Shown here piece after piece: positions 1-6,880 of a stretch of DNA of 17,300 nucleotides. This stretch comes from CAZQFS01 sp964592755. GTDB taxonomy: Bacteria > Hydrothermota > Tepidihabitantia > Tepidihabitantales > Tepidihabitantaceae. The notes beneath the pieces were generated by a model. It saw only the letters and a program-made list of their open reading frames with translations, had not been told where the DNA came from and did no database searches. The stretch is from the NCBI GenBank assembly GCA_964592755.1, contig CAZQFS010000050.1:1-17300 (forward strand), in the 5' to 3' direction. Made by a program: the position numbers and the translations under genes. Position 1 is the stretch's first letter; each line of letters begins with the position of its first letter.

Positions 1-157
1 TGGGGAAAGTTCTCTCATCTCCCGAGTCGCGCCAGGCCTCGCATATCTTTCCTGCGAGCGTGATGAGCTCATCGAACTTCATGATGACCCTGTCGCGGTC
101 TTTCGTCAGTCGGGCTGGCGAGTACCGGCTCGGACCTTCTGCGTCATCGTAAATCAC
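1..157 (-). CDS. Truncated 5' part of an unidentified protein gene
   Basis: An open frame of 52 codons runs off the left edge of the window, so only the N-terminus is visible. The chosen start is GTG at 157-155. A consensus AGGAGG (164-169) lies 6 nt upstream, and two promoters precede it. The first in-frame ATG (82-80) has no comparable ribosome-binding site. The visible peptide is charged and soluble-looking, beginning with the residues VIYDDAEGPSRYSP and continuing through an amphipathic stretch around FDELITLAGKICEAW. It has no signal peptide or membrane segment, unlike every other gene in the window, so it is probably cytoplasmic. I do not recognise the family and assign no function. The open frame, strong SD and promoters make it a real gene with fair confidence. 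Confidence 0.6.
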   Translation of the reverse strand, partial: MIYDDAEGPSRYSPARLTKDRDRVIMKFDELITLAGKICEAWRDSGDERTFP

Positions 158-163
158 GGACGA

Positions 164-169
164 CCTCCT
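164..169 (-). promoter_or_regulatory. Ribosome-binding site deciding a GTG start
   Basis: On the minus strand the sequence reads AAGGAGG, followed 6 nt later by GTG (157-155). The near-perfect anti-16S match is the main reason for taking the GTG rather than the later ATG at 82 as the start of the truncated gene. Confidence 0.6.
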
Positions 170-192
170 TCTGAGACTGGAAGTTATCGGGG

Positions 193-221
193 ACGTTAAC
201 CATCTTCGATGTCTCTGTCAA
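193..221 (-). promoter_or_regulatory. Proximal sigma70-like promoter of the truncated gene
   Basis: Read on the minus strand, a perfect TTGACA (216-221) is followed after 17 bp by TAACGT (193-198). The -10 matches only three of six positions but keeps the most conserved T1, A2 and T6. Transcription would start near 186, leaving a leader of about 30 nt. The distal promoter at 253-280 lies just upstream in the same orientation, so the two could be alternative starts. Confidence 0.45.
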
Positions 222-252
222 GGCCGGACGGTCTTCGGCTGCCATCGCGGCC

Positions 253-280
253 ATTATAGGCTCAGCGGCATAGGTGTCAA
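253..280 (-). promoter_or_regulatory. Distal sigma70 promoter with perfect consensus hexamers
   Basis: On the minus strand TTGACA (275-280) and TATAAT (253-258) are separated by 16 bp. Both hexamers match the sigma70 consensus exactly, which is unlikely by chance in DNA this G+C rich. It points toward the truncated gene at 1-157 and would give a leader of about 90 nt containing the proximal promoter. The rest of the gap (158-347) shows no gene and no convincing terminator for the gene ending at 348. Confidence 0.65.
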
Positions 281-347
281 CGTCGCGCTGCCGGCGTTGC
301 CGGGCCGGGTTTTCCCTGAGGCTGAGCTCGCGGCGCGATTCCGTCGG

Positions 348-3300
348 TTAGCGGGCCAGCACGGCTTTCTCGACGCGGCAGGCCTGGGGTGTCTTGAGCC
401 TGATGAAGTAGACTCCGGGCGCGACCGGGCGACCCAGGTCGTCTTTTCCGTCCCAGACCTGGATGGTCTGTGAGGGTTGCAGGCTGTAGGCCCTGACCGC
501 TCGCCCCGCGGCGTCGGATACTACCAGTTTCGCCCGGGCCAGGCTGCCCAGGCGCAGGGTGATTGCCGTGGCCGTATGGAACGGGTTGGGGGAGAGGGTG
601 ATGGACGGGCCGGTGGTCAGTGGGTCTGGACCGGCCAGACCGAGCCCGGTGGCGAGCAGGACCGATACGCTGCCGGCAGTGTAGCAGGGGAGAGCAAGGT
701 CAATCGCGCCGTCGCGGTTGAAGTCCGCGGTCCTGACCCGCCAGGGCGGACTGGCGACGTGATAGAGCGCCAGGTTGTCGAACACACCCTGGCCGTTGTT
801 GCGCAGGACCGCGGCGCTGTCGCTGTTGTAGCAGGCGAATGCCAGGTCGATGTCGGAGTCGCCGTCCAGGTCAGCGCCGTCGAGCGCGAAGTGACCAAGC
901 CGGGTGGCGTAGGACGCGGCCGGCCCGAACGTGCCGTCCTGGGTGTTGAGCAGCACGCTGACGACACCGGCGGTCGGGTGTGCGGTTGCCAGGTCTACCC
1001 AGTTGTCGGCGTTGAGGTCGCTGGCAAAGATGCCGTCGGGCGCGGCCGCAGTCGTGTAGTTGGCCAGACGGGGGAAGATTCCCCGACCGTCGTTGTGGAG
1101 CACGCTCACGTTGTCATTGCCCGCGTTGGCGACAATGATGTCCGGGTCTCCGTCGTTGTCCACGTCGCTCAGGACCACACCGCGCGCCCAGGAGCCGGCC
1201 GAGTAGTTCACCGGGCCCGAGAACGCCCCGGCGCCGTTGTTGGTCATGATGCGGACGTTGTTCTGTGAGCCCCAGCCGTCGGTGAGGACCAGGTCAATAT
1301 CGCCGTCTGCGTCCAGGTCTCCGCCCCAGACCTGCTGGCCGAGGATGGCCGGGGCAAGGCTCTGGGAGACCGTGAACGTGCCGTTGCCCGAGTTTGTTAG
1401 AATCTCAAGGGCCGAGGTGCCGGGCTGGTTGTGGAAGCAGGCGAGGTCAATGTCGCCGTCTGAGTCAAAGTCCGCGCCGAAGAGCGAGATGGGGTCAGAG
1501 GCGACGCCGGTGTAGACCGGGGATGCGAACGTGCCGTCACCTGAGTTCCTGAGCAGGCAGACCGCAGCAGGGGAGTTCGAAGTCGTGGTGATGTCAATGT
1601 CGCCGTCACCGTCGAAGTCGGCGCACCACTCGCCTCTTGGCTCGGCCCCGGTCGGGTAGTTTGCCGCGGCGGCGAACGTGCCCGACGAGCCCGATGGTAC
1701 CCGGGTAGTGAAACTCCAGCCGAACCCGCGCAGGTACACGCCGGTGCGTGCCCTGACCCGAGTTGAGAGCATTGCCGAGACCGGTTCGCCCGGGGCAAAT
1801 CCCTGGCGTGGAACCAGGGTCGCGGTCATGGTCGCGCTGTCATAGGCGATGCCTCCCCGATGCAGGCCGGTCATCGCGCCGTGGGCGAGAAAGCTGGCCG
1901 AGTCGAGGGTGGTCGGGTCGAGCGTCAGGTTGAAACGAGCCTGCAACCGGGCGCTGTCTTCTGCCGCGACCGCATGTTGCTCGGGCGAGACCTGCGTCAC
2001 CGTCAGCGCGTCCTGATTCAGCAGGATGGACACGTTGTCGCCCCGGTAGTTGGCGGTGGCGGCGTCCTTGTCGCCGTCGCCGTCAAAGTCGCCGGACCCG
2101 ACCGAGCTCGGTTCCGCGCCGGTCGCAACTGCGGAGCGCGGGCCAAGCACGCCCCGGCCGTTGTTGAGAAAGACCGACATCTCGCCGGCCCTGGCGTCGG
2201 CCGTTACGACATCGAGCGCACCATCGGCGTTCAGGTCGGTCAGGGCGACTGATATCGGCTCCCGGCCGGTTCTGTAGGACCGGCGTGAACCCAATCCGCC
2301 CGAGCCGTCGCCGAAGAGCACCGAGATGCTGTCAGCACCCCAGTCAGTGGAGACGGCATCGATGTCGCCGTCACCATCCAGGTCAGCGCAGGCAAGCCCT
2401 ATCGGGTTTGTGCCTACCGGATGACTCACGGCCCCCGCGAACGTGCCGTCGCCGTTGCCGCGCAGCACCGAGACCGTGCTCGCTCCCTGGTCGGCAGTGA
2501 CGAGGTCGGGGAAACCGTTGTTGTCCAGGTCTGCGCAGACAAGCCCCAGGGGCGTGCTGCCGGTCGTGAAGTGGGCTGCCACGCCAAACGTGCCGTCGCC
2601 GTTGCCCAGGAGCACGGCGATGCGGTCGGACCCGTAGGAGCTCGTGGCAAGGTCGAGCGCGCCGTCAAGATCTAAGTCGGCGCAGACCACCCCAAAGGGG
2701 TTGGTCGATGCGGCATAGCTCACCGGCGCGGCAAAGGTGCCGTCACCATTGCCGATCAGGACCGCAACCTGGTTCGCGCCGCCGAGCGCCAGGGCCAGGT
2801 CAAGGATGCTGTCGGCGTCAAAGTCGCCGACGCACAAACTCTGGGGAACCGGTCCCAGCGCGCAGCTCGGAAGCGTATCGAAACCGCCGTTGCCCCGGCC
2901 GAGCATGATAGCGAGTCGGGCCGCGTTCAGGCAGACGACCGCAAGGTCCAGGTTGCCGTCGCGGTTGAAGTCGGCCGCCAGGATGCTGTTTGCGCCGTCG
3001 CCGGTTTCCACATCGCGGGCGTGAATGAGCTGTCCCGAGCCTCCTGTCGCCCGCACCAGGAAGTCCCACGCGAACCCAGAGAACGTGTCGCCCCGGGCCG
3101 AGACGATACCTTTGCTCAGCACCGCAGTCACCGGTTCACCGGGCCGGAACCCTGAGTCCGGGTCAAGCACCGCCATGTTGGCCAGGGTGTCGCAGGTCAG
3201 CGAGCCGTAATGGGTACCGGTCCATGCCCCGCGCGCCGCGAACGTCCGGCTCGTCACCGTGGTCCAGTCCATCGCGGTGTTGAAGCCCGCCGCGACGTTG

Positions 3301-4223
3301 GTCGCCGGACTGACGTGCAGCGCGTTCTGGGCCGGGACCAGAGTCGTTATCTCCGGCCGGGTCGAGACCGCACCCGGCCCGCCGTACGCGCCCATGTCGT
3401 TGCGCGAGCCGTCCGGGTCGTTGTACTGGGTTGCGGGGTTGCCCGAGTCAATGCAGGGAGAACCGGGCATGAGACGAAAGTCGCCGGTCAGGGTATCGGC
3501 ATAGAGCGGGTCGCGGGAGATGCTGCCCGTGCCGGGCGTGGCCTGCTGGTAGTTGGTTGCATTGCCCCAGACATCGTTGTAGGTCAGTTGGGGAGGGGAG
3601 CCCCCGCTCGGGCCGTAGACCCCGTAGAGCGAGTTCCGGGTAACGATGTTATTCATGAATACCGGGCCGTAGCCCGAGTAGTCGTAGAACCCGATGCGAT
3701 TGCGGTGAATGGTGTTGTTGACGATGGTCGCGCCTGAACCGGTGCTGATGCCGTCGTAGATGTTGTCTGCCACGACGCAGTTGTGGATGCAGGCGGTAGA
3801 GCCGTTCCAGAGCGCGATTCCGCAGTCGTTGCCCTGGATGCGGCAGTTGGCGACCTCCGGGCGCGCGCCCGAGTTGCAGAATACCCCGCCGCCACCCGGC
3901 ATGCCGCCGCTGTTACGCGCCCCGGTTATCGTGAACCCCTCAAGCTTCGTGTCCGGGCCGATGGCATTGCCGATGGCACGGACCACGTCGCCCGGGTCGT
4001 TCTGGCCGTCAATGACCGAGCGGCCCTCGCCGGCTCCGCGCACAACCACGCCGGCCTTGAGCAGAATCTCCTCAGGGTATCGGCCCGGCGCGACCAGCAC
4101 GATGTCGCCGGCCCGGGCCGCGTCAATCCCCTGTTGAATCGTCGGGTACTGACCCGGCACGTGGATGATATCGGCCTCAACTGAGCAGAACACCAGGCAC
4201 AGGGTAAGCAGTGCGGTTCTCAT
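348..4223 (-). CDS. Large secreted beta-helix / double VCBS-propeller protein with C-terminal sorting domain
   Basis: This is a 1291-residue exported protein. The start is the ATG at 4223-4221, preceded 5 nt upstream by AGAAGG. It is followed directly by a signal peptide (MRTALLTLCLVFCSVEA). The frame is open to 4361, but that extension is arginine-rich and lacks an SD. Domains: right-handed parallel beta-helix of DUF1565/NosD type (about 18-285); Ig-like Big_5/SbsA-like domain (290-392); seven VCBS/FG-GAP repeats with DxDxDGxxD calcium loops (400-737); second Big_5-like domain (740-842); seven more VCBS repeats (850-1195); sorting domain (1205-1291) with SPNPF, AGRAV and GVYF. Each run of seven repeats could fold as a seven-bladed propeller. 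It probably acts at the cell surface or outside the cell, as adhesin, carbohydrate binder or structural protein; no catalytic residues can be assigned. It is monocistronic with its own promoter (4282-4310). Architecture is certain, function is not. Confidence 0.9.
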   Translation of the reverse strand: MRTALLTLCLVFCSVEADIIHVPGQYPTIQQGIDAARAGDIVLVAPGRYPEEILLKAGVVVRGAGEGRSVIDGQNDPGDVVRAIGNAIGPDTKLEGFTITGARNSGGMPGGGGVFCNSGARPEVANCRIQGNDCGIALWNGSTACIHNCVVADNIYDGISTGSGATIVNNTIHRNRIGFYDYSGYGPVFMNNIVTRNSLYGVYGPSGGSPPQLTYNDVWGNATNYQQATPGTGSISRDPLYADTLTGDFRLMPGSPCIDSGNPATQYNDPDGSRNDMGAYGGPGAVSTRPEITTLVPAQNALHVSPATNVAAGFNTAMDWTTVTSRTFAARGAWTGTHYGSLTCDTLANMAVLDPDSGFRPGEPVTAVLSKGIVSARGDTFSGFAWDFLVRATGGSGQLIHARDVETGDGANSILAADFNRDGNLDLAVVCLNAARLAIMLGRGNGGFDTLPSCALGPVPQSLCVGDFDADSILDLALALGGANQVAVLIGNGDGTFAAPVSYAASTNPFGVVCADLDLDGALDLATSSYGSDRIAVLLGNGDGTFGVAAHFTTGSTPLGLVCADLDNNGFPDLVTADQGASTVSVLRGNGDGTFAGAVSHPVGTNPIGLACADLDGDGDIDAVSTDWGADSISVLFGDGSGGLGSRRSYRTGREPISVALTDLNADGALDVVTADARAGEMSVFLNNGRGVLGPRSAVATGAEPSSVGSGDFDGDGDKDAATANYRGDNVSILLNQDALTVTQVSPEQHAVAAEDSARLQARFNLTLDPTTLDSASFLAHGAMTGLHRGGIAYDSATMTATLVPRQGFAPGEPVSAMLSTRVRARTGVYLRGFGWSFTTRVPSGSSGTFAAAANYPTGAEPRGEWCADFDGDGDIDITTTSNSPAAVCLLRNSGDGTFASPVYTGVASDPISLFGADFDSDGDIDLACFHNQPGTSALEILTNSGNGTFTVSQSLAPAILGQQVWGGDLDADGDIDLVLTDGWGSQNNVRIMTNNGAGAFSGPVNYSAGSWARGVVLSDVDNDGDPDIIVANAGNDNVSVLHNDGRGIFPRLANYTTAAAPDGIFASDLNADNWVDLATAHPTAGVVSVLLNTQDGTFGPAASYATRLGHFALDGADLDGDSDIDLAFACYNSDSAAVLRNNGQGVFDNLALYHVASPPWRVRTADFNRDGAIDLALPCYTAGSVSVLLATGLGLAGPDPLTTGPSITLSPNPFHTATAITLRLGSLARAKLVVSDAAGRAVRAYSLQPSQTIQVWDGKDDLGRPVAPGVYFIRLKTPQACRVEKAVLAR
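639..1676 (-). repeat. Second array of seven VCBS/FG-GAP repeats (coding)
   Basis: This encodes residues 850-1195 of the large secreted protein. Seven units carry calcium-loop cores: DFDGDGDID, DFDSDGDID, DLDADGDID, DVDNDGDPD, DLNADNWVD, DLDGDSDID and DFNRDGAID. Units are roughly 50 residues apart. The similarity is visible in the DNA too: variants of AACGTGCCGTC recur on the plus strand. The fifth unit (DNW) and sixth (DSD) depart from the usual DG in the loop. Confidence 0.85.
2013..3026 (-). repeat. First array of seven VCBS/FG-GAP repeats (coding)
   Basis: This encodes residues 400-737 of the large secreted protein. Cores are DFNRDGNLD, DFDADSILD, DLDLDGALD, DLDNNGFPD, DLDGDGDID, DLNADGALD and DFDGDGDKD. 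Several units end in GNGDGTF, and the corresponding plus-strand DNA AACGTGCCGTCGCCGTTGCC occurs in near-identical copies near 2440 and 2584, indicating fairly recent unit duplication or homogenisation. Confidence 0.85.
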
Positions 4224-4281
4224 GGCAGCCTTCTTTCGCGTTTCGTTGCTCGTCTGTCTCCGGCCGCGCTTGCGGCGACTG

Positions 4282-4310
4282 AGGATATGCCGACCAGGTC
4301 GTTCTGTCAA
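4282..4310 (-). promoter_or_regulatory. Promoter of the large secreted protein gene
   Basis: On the minus strand a perfect TTGACA (4305-4310) is followed after 17 bp by TATCCT (4282-4287), a 4/6 match to TATAAT. The predicted leader is about 50 nt up to the ATG at 4223. It lies in the 342-bp divergent intergenic region shared with the exb promoter; the rest of that region shows no gene I can support. Confidence 0.55.
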
Positions 4311-4494
4311 TGGCGGGGTGCGGCGGTGCGGGCAAGGACTGTCCGGGAAGACCGGAACCACGTCTGAGGTATATACGGAAGTGAGTCTCTCCCTTTGTGC
4401 GTCTCTGCGACCGTGGGCTGGCTCTTGCGTTTCGGCTTTTTGTCGCTATCCTTACGGCGCGCTGTCCGGCAGGCAACCAGCAGTGCAATGTTGC

Positions 4495-4522
4495 TTGACA
4501 TGCGCAACGATTTTAATACATT
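4495..4522 (+). promoter_or_regulatory. Promoter of the exbB-exbD-exbD-tonB operon
   Basis: TTGACA (4495-4500) is followed after 16 bp by TACATT (4517-4522), a 4/6 match to the -10. It lies in a locally A+T-rich stretch (ATTTTAATACATTAAG) that stands out from the G+C-rich surroundings. Transcription would start near 4529, giving a leader of about 37 nt. Confidence 0.6.
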
Positions 4523-4553
4523 AAGGTGTGTCCTGTAATCATGAGCTAACCAT

Positions 4554-4560
4554 AAGGAGG
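4554..4560 (+). promoter_or_regulatory. Ribosome-binding site deciding the exbB start
   Basis: AAGGAGG ends at 4560. A TTG at 4563 is only 2 nt away, too close, whereas the GTG at 4566 is 5 nt away. The GTG is therefore the better start for exbB. Confidence 0.55.
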
Positions 4561-4565
4561 CCTTG

Positions 4566-5222
4566 GTGATTCAGGAGTTCAAAGACGGCGGCGGCATCAT
4601 GTGGTTTCTGCTTGCCTGCGCCGTCATGGGTGTGGCGCTGTCGCTCGAGCGGGCGTTCACGCTCACCCTGCGTCTTCGGCTGAACGTAAAACGATTCAGT
4701 CAGCAGTTGATGGACGTGATTGGCAAAGACGGAGTGAAGGCCGGCATCGAGCTTTGCAACAAGACGCCGAGCCCGGCCGCGCGTGTGCTTGCCGCTGCCT
4801 TGGATAAGGCTGGTCAGGGCAAGACACAGATGGAAGATGCCATTGTCCGGGCCGGCGCGACCGAACTCGCGTTCCTGGACCGGGGCATGGCGCTGATTGC
4901 CGGTCTGACGACGGTTGCTCCTTTCATCGGCTTCCTGGGCACGGTCACCGGCATGATTGGCGCGTTCAAGGCGGTCGCTGCGGTCGGTGAGGTCGAGGCA
5001 ACGGTGGTTGCCTCCGGTATTGCCGAGGCACTCATCACCACCAAGTGGGGCCTGCTGATTGCGACGCCACTGGCGATTGTCCACATTCTGTTCCAGGGCC
5101 GCGTCAACGGCTATCTGCGCGACATGGAGACCGCGGCAAGCGAGCTGTTCGACTTCATGGTGTCCAAAGGACTGATCGCCCGCGAGCGCGTGATGGCGGT
5201 CACGAAGATGACCCAGGAATAG
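4566..5222 (+). CDS. exbB: ExbB/TolQ/MotA-family proton channel protein
   Basis: A 218-residue inner-membrane protein, about usual length for ExbB. With ExbD it forms the proton-driven motor that energises TonB. Visible features are a first membrane segment (about 11-27, IMWFLLACAVMGVAL), a cytoplasmic domain (about 30-105), then two membrane helices (about 112-132 and 160-180). The family core is present: the GLTTVAPFIGFLGTVTGMI stretch in the second helix and the small-residue and threonine-rich GIAEALITTKWGLLIATPLAI in the third. The order exbB-exbD-exbD-tonB argues for an ExbB role over TolQ or MotA. The start is the GTG 5 nt after AAGGAGG; a TTG one codon earlier is the alternative. Confidence 0.92.
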   Translation: MIQEFKDGGGIMWFLLACAVMGVALSLERAFTLTLRLRLNVKRFSQQLMDVIGKDGVKAGIELCNKTPSPAARVLAAALDKAGQGKTQMEDAIVRAGATELAFLDRGMALIAGLTTVAPFIGFLGTVTGMIGAFKAVAAVGEVEATVVASGIAEALITTKWGLLIATPLAIVHILFQGRVNGYLRDMETAASELFDFMVSKGLIARERVMAVTKMTQE

Positions 5223-5265
5223 GATTCTGCAGGTGAACCGGACCAGCTTTGCCTAGGAGAGCCAG

Positions 5266-5694
5266 ATGGCGCTGAGTCTGAGAAAGAAGCACGCAACCGG
5301 CCAGCCCCAGATTCCGACCGCATCCACCGGCGACATCGCCTTTCTTATCCTCATTTTCTTCATGTCCACCAGCATGTTCGCCAAGGAAAAGGGGCTGAAG
5401 ATCGTCCTGCCCGAGCAAGGCGAGGCGACGAAGATTAAGGCCGAGAACATCCTGACAGTTGCGGTCAACCCTGCCGGACAGGTGCTGGTCGGCGACCAAA
5501 TCGTGAACGTTGACCGGGTTCAGGAACTGGTTGTCCAGCGTCTGGCCGAGAACAGGGAACTGGCAATCGCCCTGCGGGTCAGCCGCAAGGCTCCATACGA
5601 GGTCATGATCAAGGTCTTTGACGAGCTGAAGCTGGCAAAGGCCGAACGGGTCAGTCTGATGCCGATCCTCGAGGAAGAAGGAGCCGGGCCATGA
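5266..5694 (+). CDS. exbD: ExbD/TolR-family biopolymer transport protein, first copy
   Basis: A 142-residue single-pass inner-membrane protein. It has a short cytoplasmic N-terminus, one membrane helix (about 24-40) and a periplasmic domain. The helix starts with TGDIAFLILIFFM, whose aspartate (D23) is the expected protonatable residue of the ExbD/TolR family. PTASTGDIAF just before and inside the helix is typical. The ATG at 5266 follows AGGAGA with 5 nt spacing, 43 nt after exbB. The stop overlaps the start of the next exbD in ATGA, implying translational coupling. Confidence 0.92.
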   Translation: MALSLRKKHATGQPQIPTASTGDIAFLILIFFMSTSMFAKEKGLKIVLPEQGEATKIKAENILTVAVNPAGQVLVGDQIVNVDRVQELVVQRLAENRELAIALRVSRKAPYEVMIKVFDELKLAKAERVSLMPILEEEGAGP

Positions 5695-6110
5695 AGCGCA
5701 TCGAAGGCAAGAAGCAATCAGCGCCCGAGATTCCGACCGCATCAACCGGCGACATCGCGTTCCTCCTGATTATCTTCTTTCTCGTCGGCACGACCTTTCG
5801 GGCCGGTCAGGGGTTGAAAGTCGTGCTGCCGCAGGCTCAGTCCACCGAGCGCATCCTCAAGCGCCGCAACACCGAGAACATCTGGATAGACAAGACCGGC
5901 CGCATCTCAATCAGTGACAATCTGGTGACTCCGGCCGGCGTGACCGCAGTGATGACCGACCGGGTGATTGAGAACCCGGACATCGTAGTCGTGCTCCAGG
6001 CAGACAAGGACGTGCCCTACGGATACGTCACCGACGTGCTTGAGGCCCTGAAGCCGGCCCGGGCACTGAAGGTGACCTTCGCGACCGGGTATCGGATGGG
6101 AGAGAGCTAG
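5691..6110 (+). CDS. exbD: ExbD/TolR-family biopolymer transport protein, second copy
   Basis: A 139-residue paralogue of the preceding protein, with the same IPTASTGDIAF sequence and membrane aspartate (D21), helix about 22-37, and a diverged periplasmic domain. The start ATG overlaps the previous stop by 4 bp, with AAGGAG 7 nt upstream inside exbD1. Both copies retain the key aspartate and look functional. ExbD acts as a dimer inside an ExbB pentamer in characterised systems, so a heterodimer of the two products is plausible but inferred. Confidence 0.92.
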   Translation: MKRIEGKKQSAPEIPTASTGDIAFLLIIFFLVGTTFRAGQGLKVVLPQAQSTERILKRRNTENIWIDKTGRISISDNLVTPAGVTAVMTDRVIENPDIVVVLQADKDVPYGYVTDVLEALKPARALKVTFATGYRMGES

Positions 6111-6111
6111 C

Positions 6112-6741
6112 ATGGTGGAGCGAGCAGGCATCAGCTTCCTGGAATGGGAGGACCGATACTACGCGGTGGCAATCCGCGTCGCCGCATCCGTGTCGCTGGC
6201 GCTCATCATGGCGGCGTTTCTCGTTCTGCCCAGGGAGTTTGTCGTCCGGCCCTACCAGTTGCGCCGGTCGGTCGCTACGATAATGGAGGCGCTGCCGCCT
6301 GAGCTGGAGAAGATAGCCGAGCCACCCAAGGCAGAGAAGCCGGCTACGGTTCCGGTCGCAGCCGAGAGCGAGGCTGAGGTAGAGGTCTCGACGATCGACC
6401 CCACGGTCTTCAGCGAGGTTATCAAGCGCACCGATGAGACCGACATACCGGTGGTGCCGTTCTGGAAGGTTGAAGTCAAACCGCAGCCGGTCAACATCCC
6501 GGTACCGACCTACCCTGACATGGCGCGTCAGGCAGGAATCGAAGGCCAGGCCGTGATTGAGGCCCTGGTAGATGTTGACGGCGGCATTGCCGACGCCAGA
6601 GTATTGAAGAGTTCAGGCAACACCTCGCTCGACGCGGCCGCAGTGGACGCGGCCATGAGGGCGAAGTTCTCTCCGGCGAAACAGCGGGACAAGCCAGTAA
6701 GGGTATGGGTGTCAATTCCATTCCGCTTCACGCTGCAGTAG
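6112..6741 (+). CDS. tonB: TonB-family energy transducer
   Basis: A 209-residue protein with a cytoplasmic N-terminus (about 1-17), one membrane anchor (about 18-40, AVAIRVAASVSLALIMAAF), a short proline/glutamate periplasmic linker (about 55-95) and a TonB C-terminal domain (about 130-209). The C-terminal domain shows the family pattern: YPDMARQAGIEGQAVIEALVD, then VLKSSGNTSLDAAAVDA and a terminal VWVSIPFRFTL strand. TonB passes the energy of ExbB/ExbD to outer-membrane receptors by pairing with their TonB box. The linker is shorter than in enterobacterial TonB. The gene starts 1 nt after exbD2, with GGGAGAG upstream, and closes the operon. The receptor at 9825-12647 is an obvious client. 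Confidence 0.92.
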   Translation: MVERAGISFLEWEDRYYAVAIRVAASVSLALIMAAFLVLPREFVVRPYQLRRSVATIMEALPPELEKIAEPPKAEKPATVPVAAESEAEVEVSTIDPTVFSEVIKRTDETDIPVVPFWKVEVKPQPVNIPVPTYPDMARQAGIEGQAVIEALVDVDGGIADARVLKSSGNTSLDAAAVDAAMRAKFSPAKQRDKPVRVWVSIPFRFTLQ

Positions 6742-6811
6742 TGGCGAAGAGAACCGGTCCGAACTCACGAAAACCGGCCCGGACCGCCGGGCTGATGACA
6801 GCAAAGAGAAA

Positions 6812-6832
6812 CCCGCGGCCCCGGGCTGCGGG
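6812..6832 (+). terminator. Hairpin between tonB and the Asp-box protein gene
   Basis: CCCGCGGC (6812-6819) and GCTGCGGG (6825-6832) form an 8-bp stem, including one G-T pair, around a 5-nt loop. No T-tract follows. A second, looser stem (7 bp, 6755-6761 with 6780-6786) lies upstream. These may attenuate transcription after tonB or protect an mRNA end. I see no clear promoter in the 139-bp gap, so read-through into 6881 is possible. Confidence 0.3.
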
Positions 6833-6880
6833 AGTCCGCAAAGATGACCGACATAGCATCTCTAACAAAGGAGGAGTCTG

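Noticed and set aside
291..303. CCGGC-GTT-GCCGG inverted repeat as a terminator for the gene ending at 348
   Set aside because: The stem is only 5 bp with a 3-nt loop and no T-tract follows on the minus strand; too weak to call.
477..1268. Plus-strand open frame of 263 codons opposite the VCBS repeats
   Set aside because: The peptide is low in complexity (GVEV/VVAQ-type repeats mirroring the VCBS units), with no ribosome-binding site. It is a shadow of the repeat gene.
4224..4361. N-terminal extension of the large secreted protein
   Set aside because: The 46 extra residues are arginine- and proline-rich, have no ribosome-binding site and would bury the signal peptide. They also overlap the promoter at 4282-4310.
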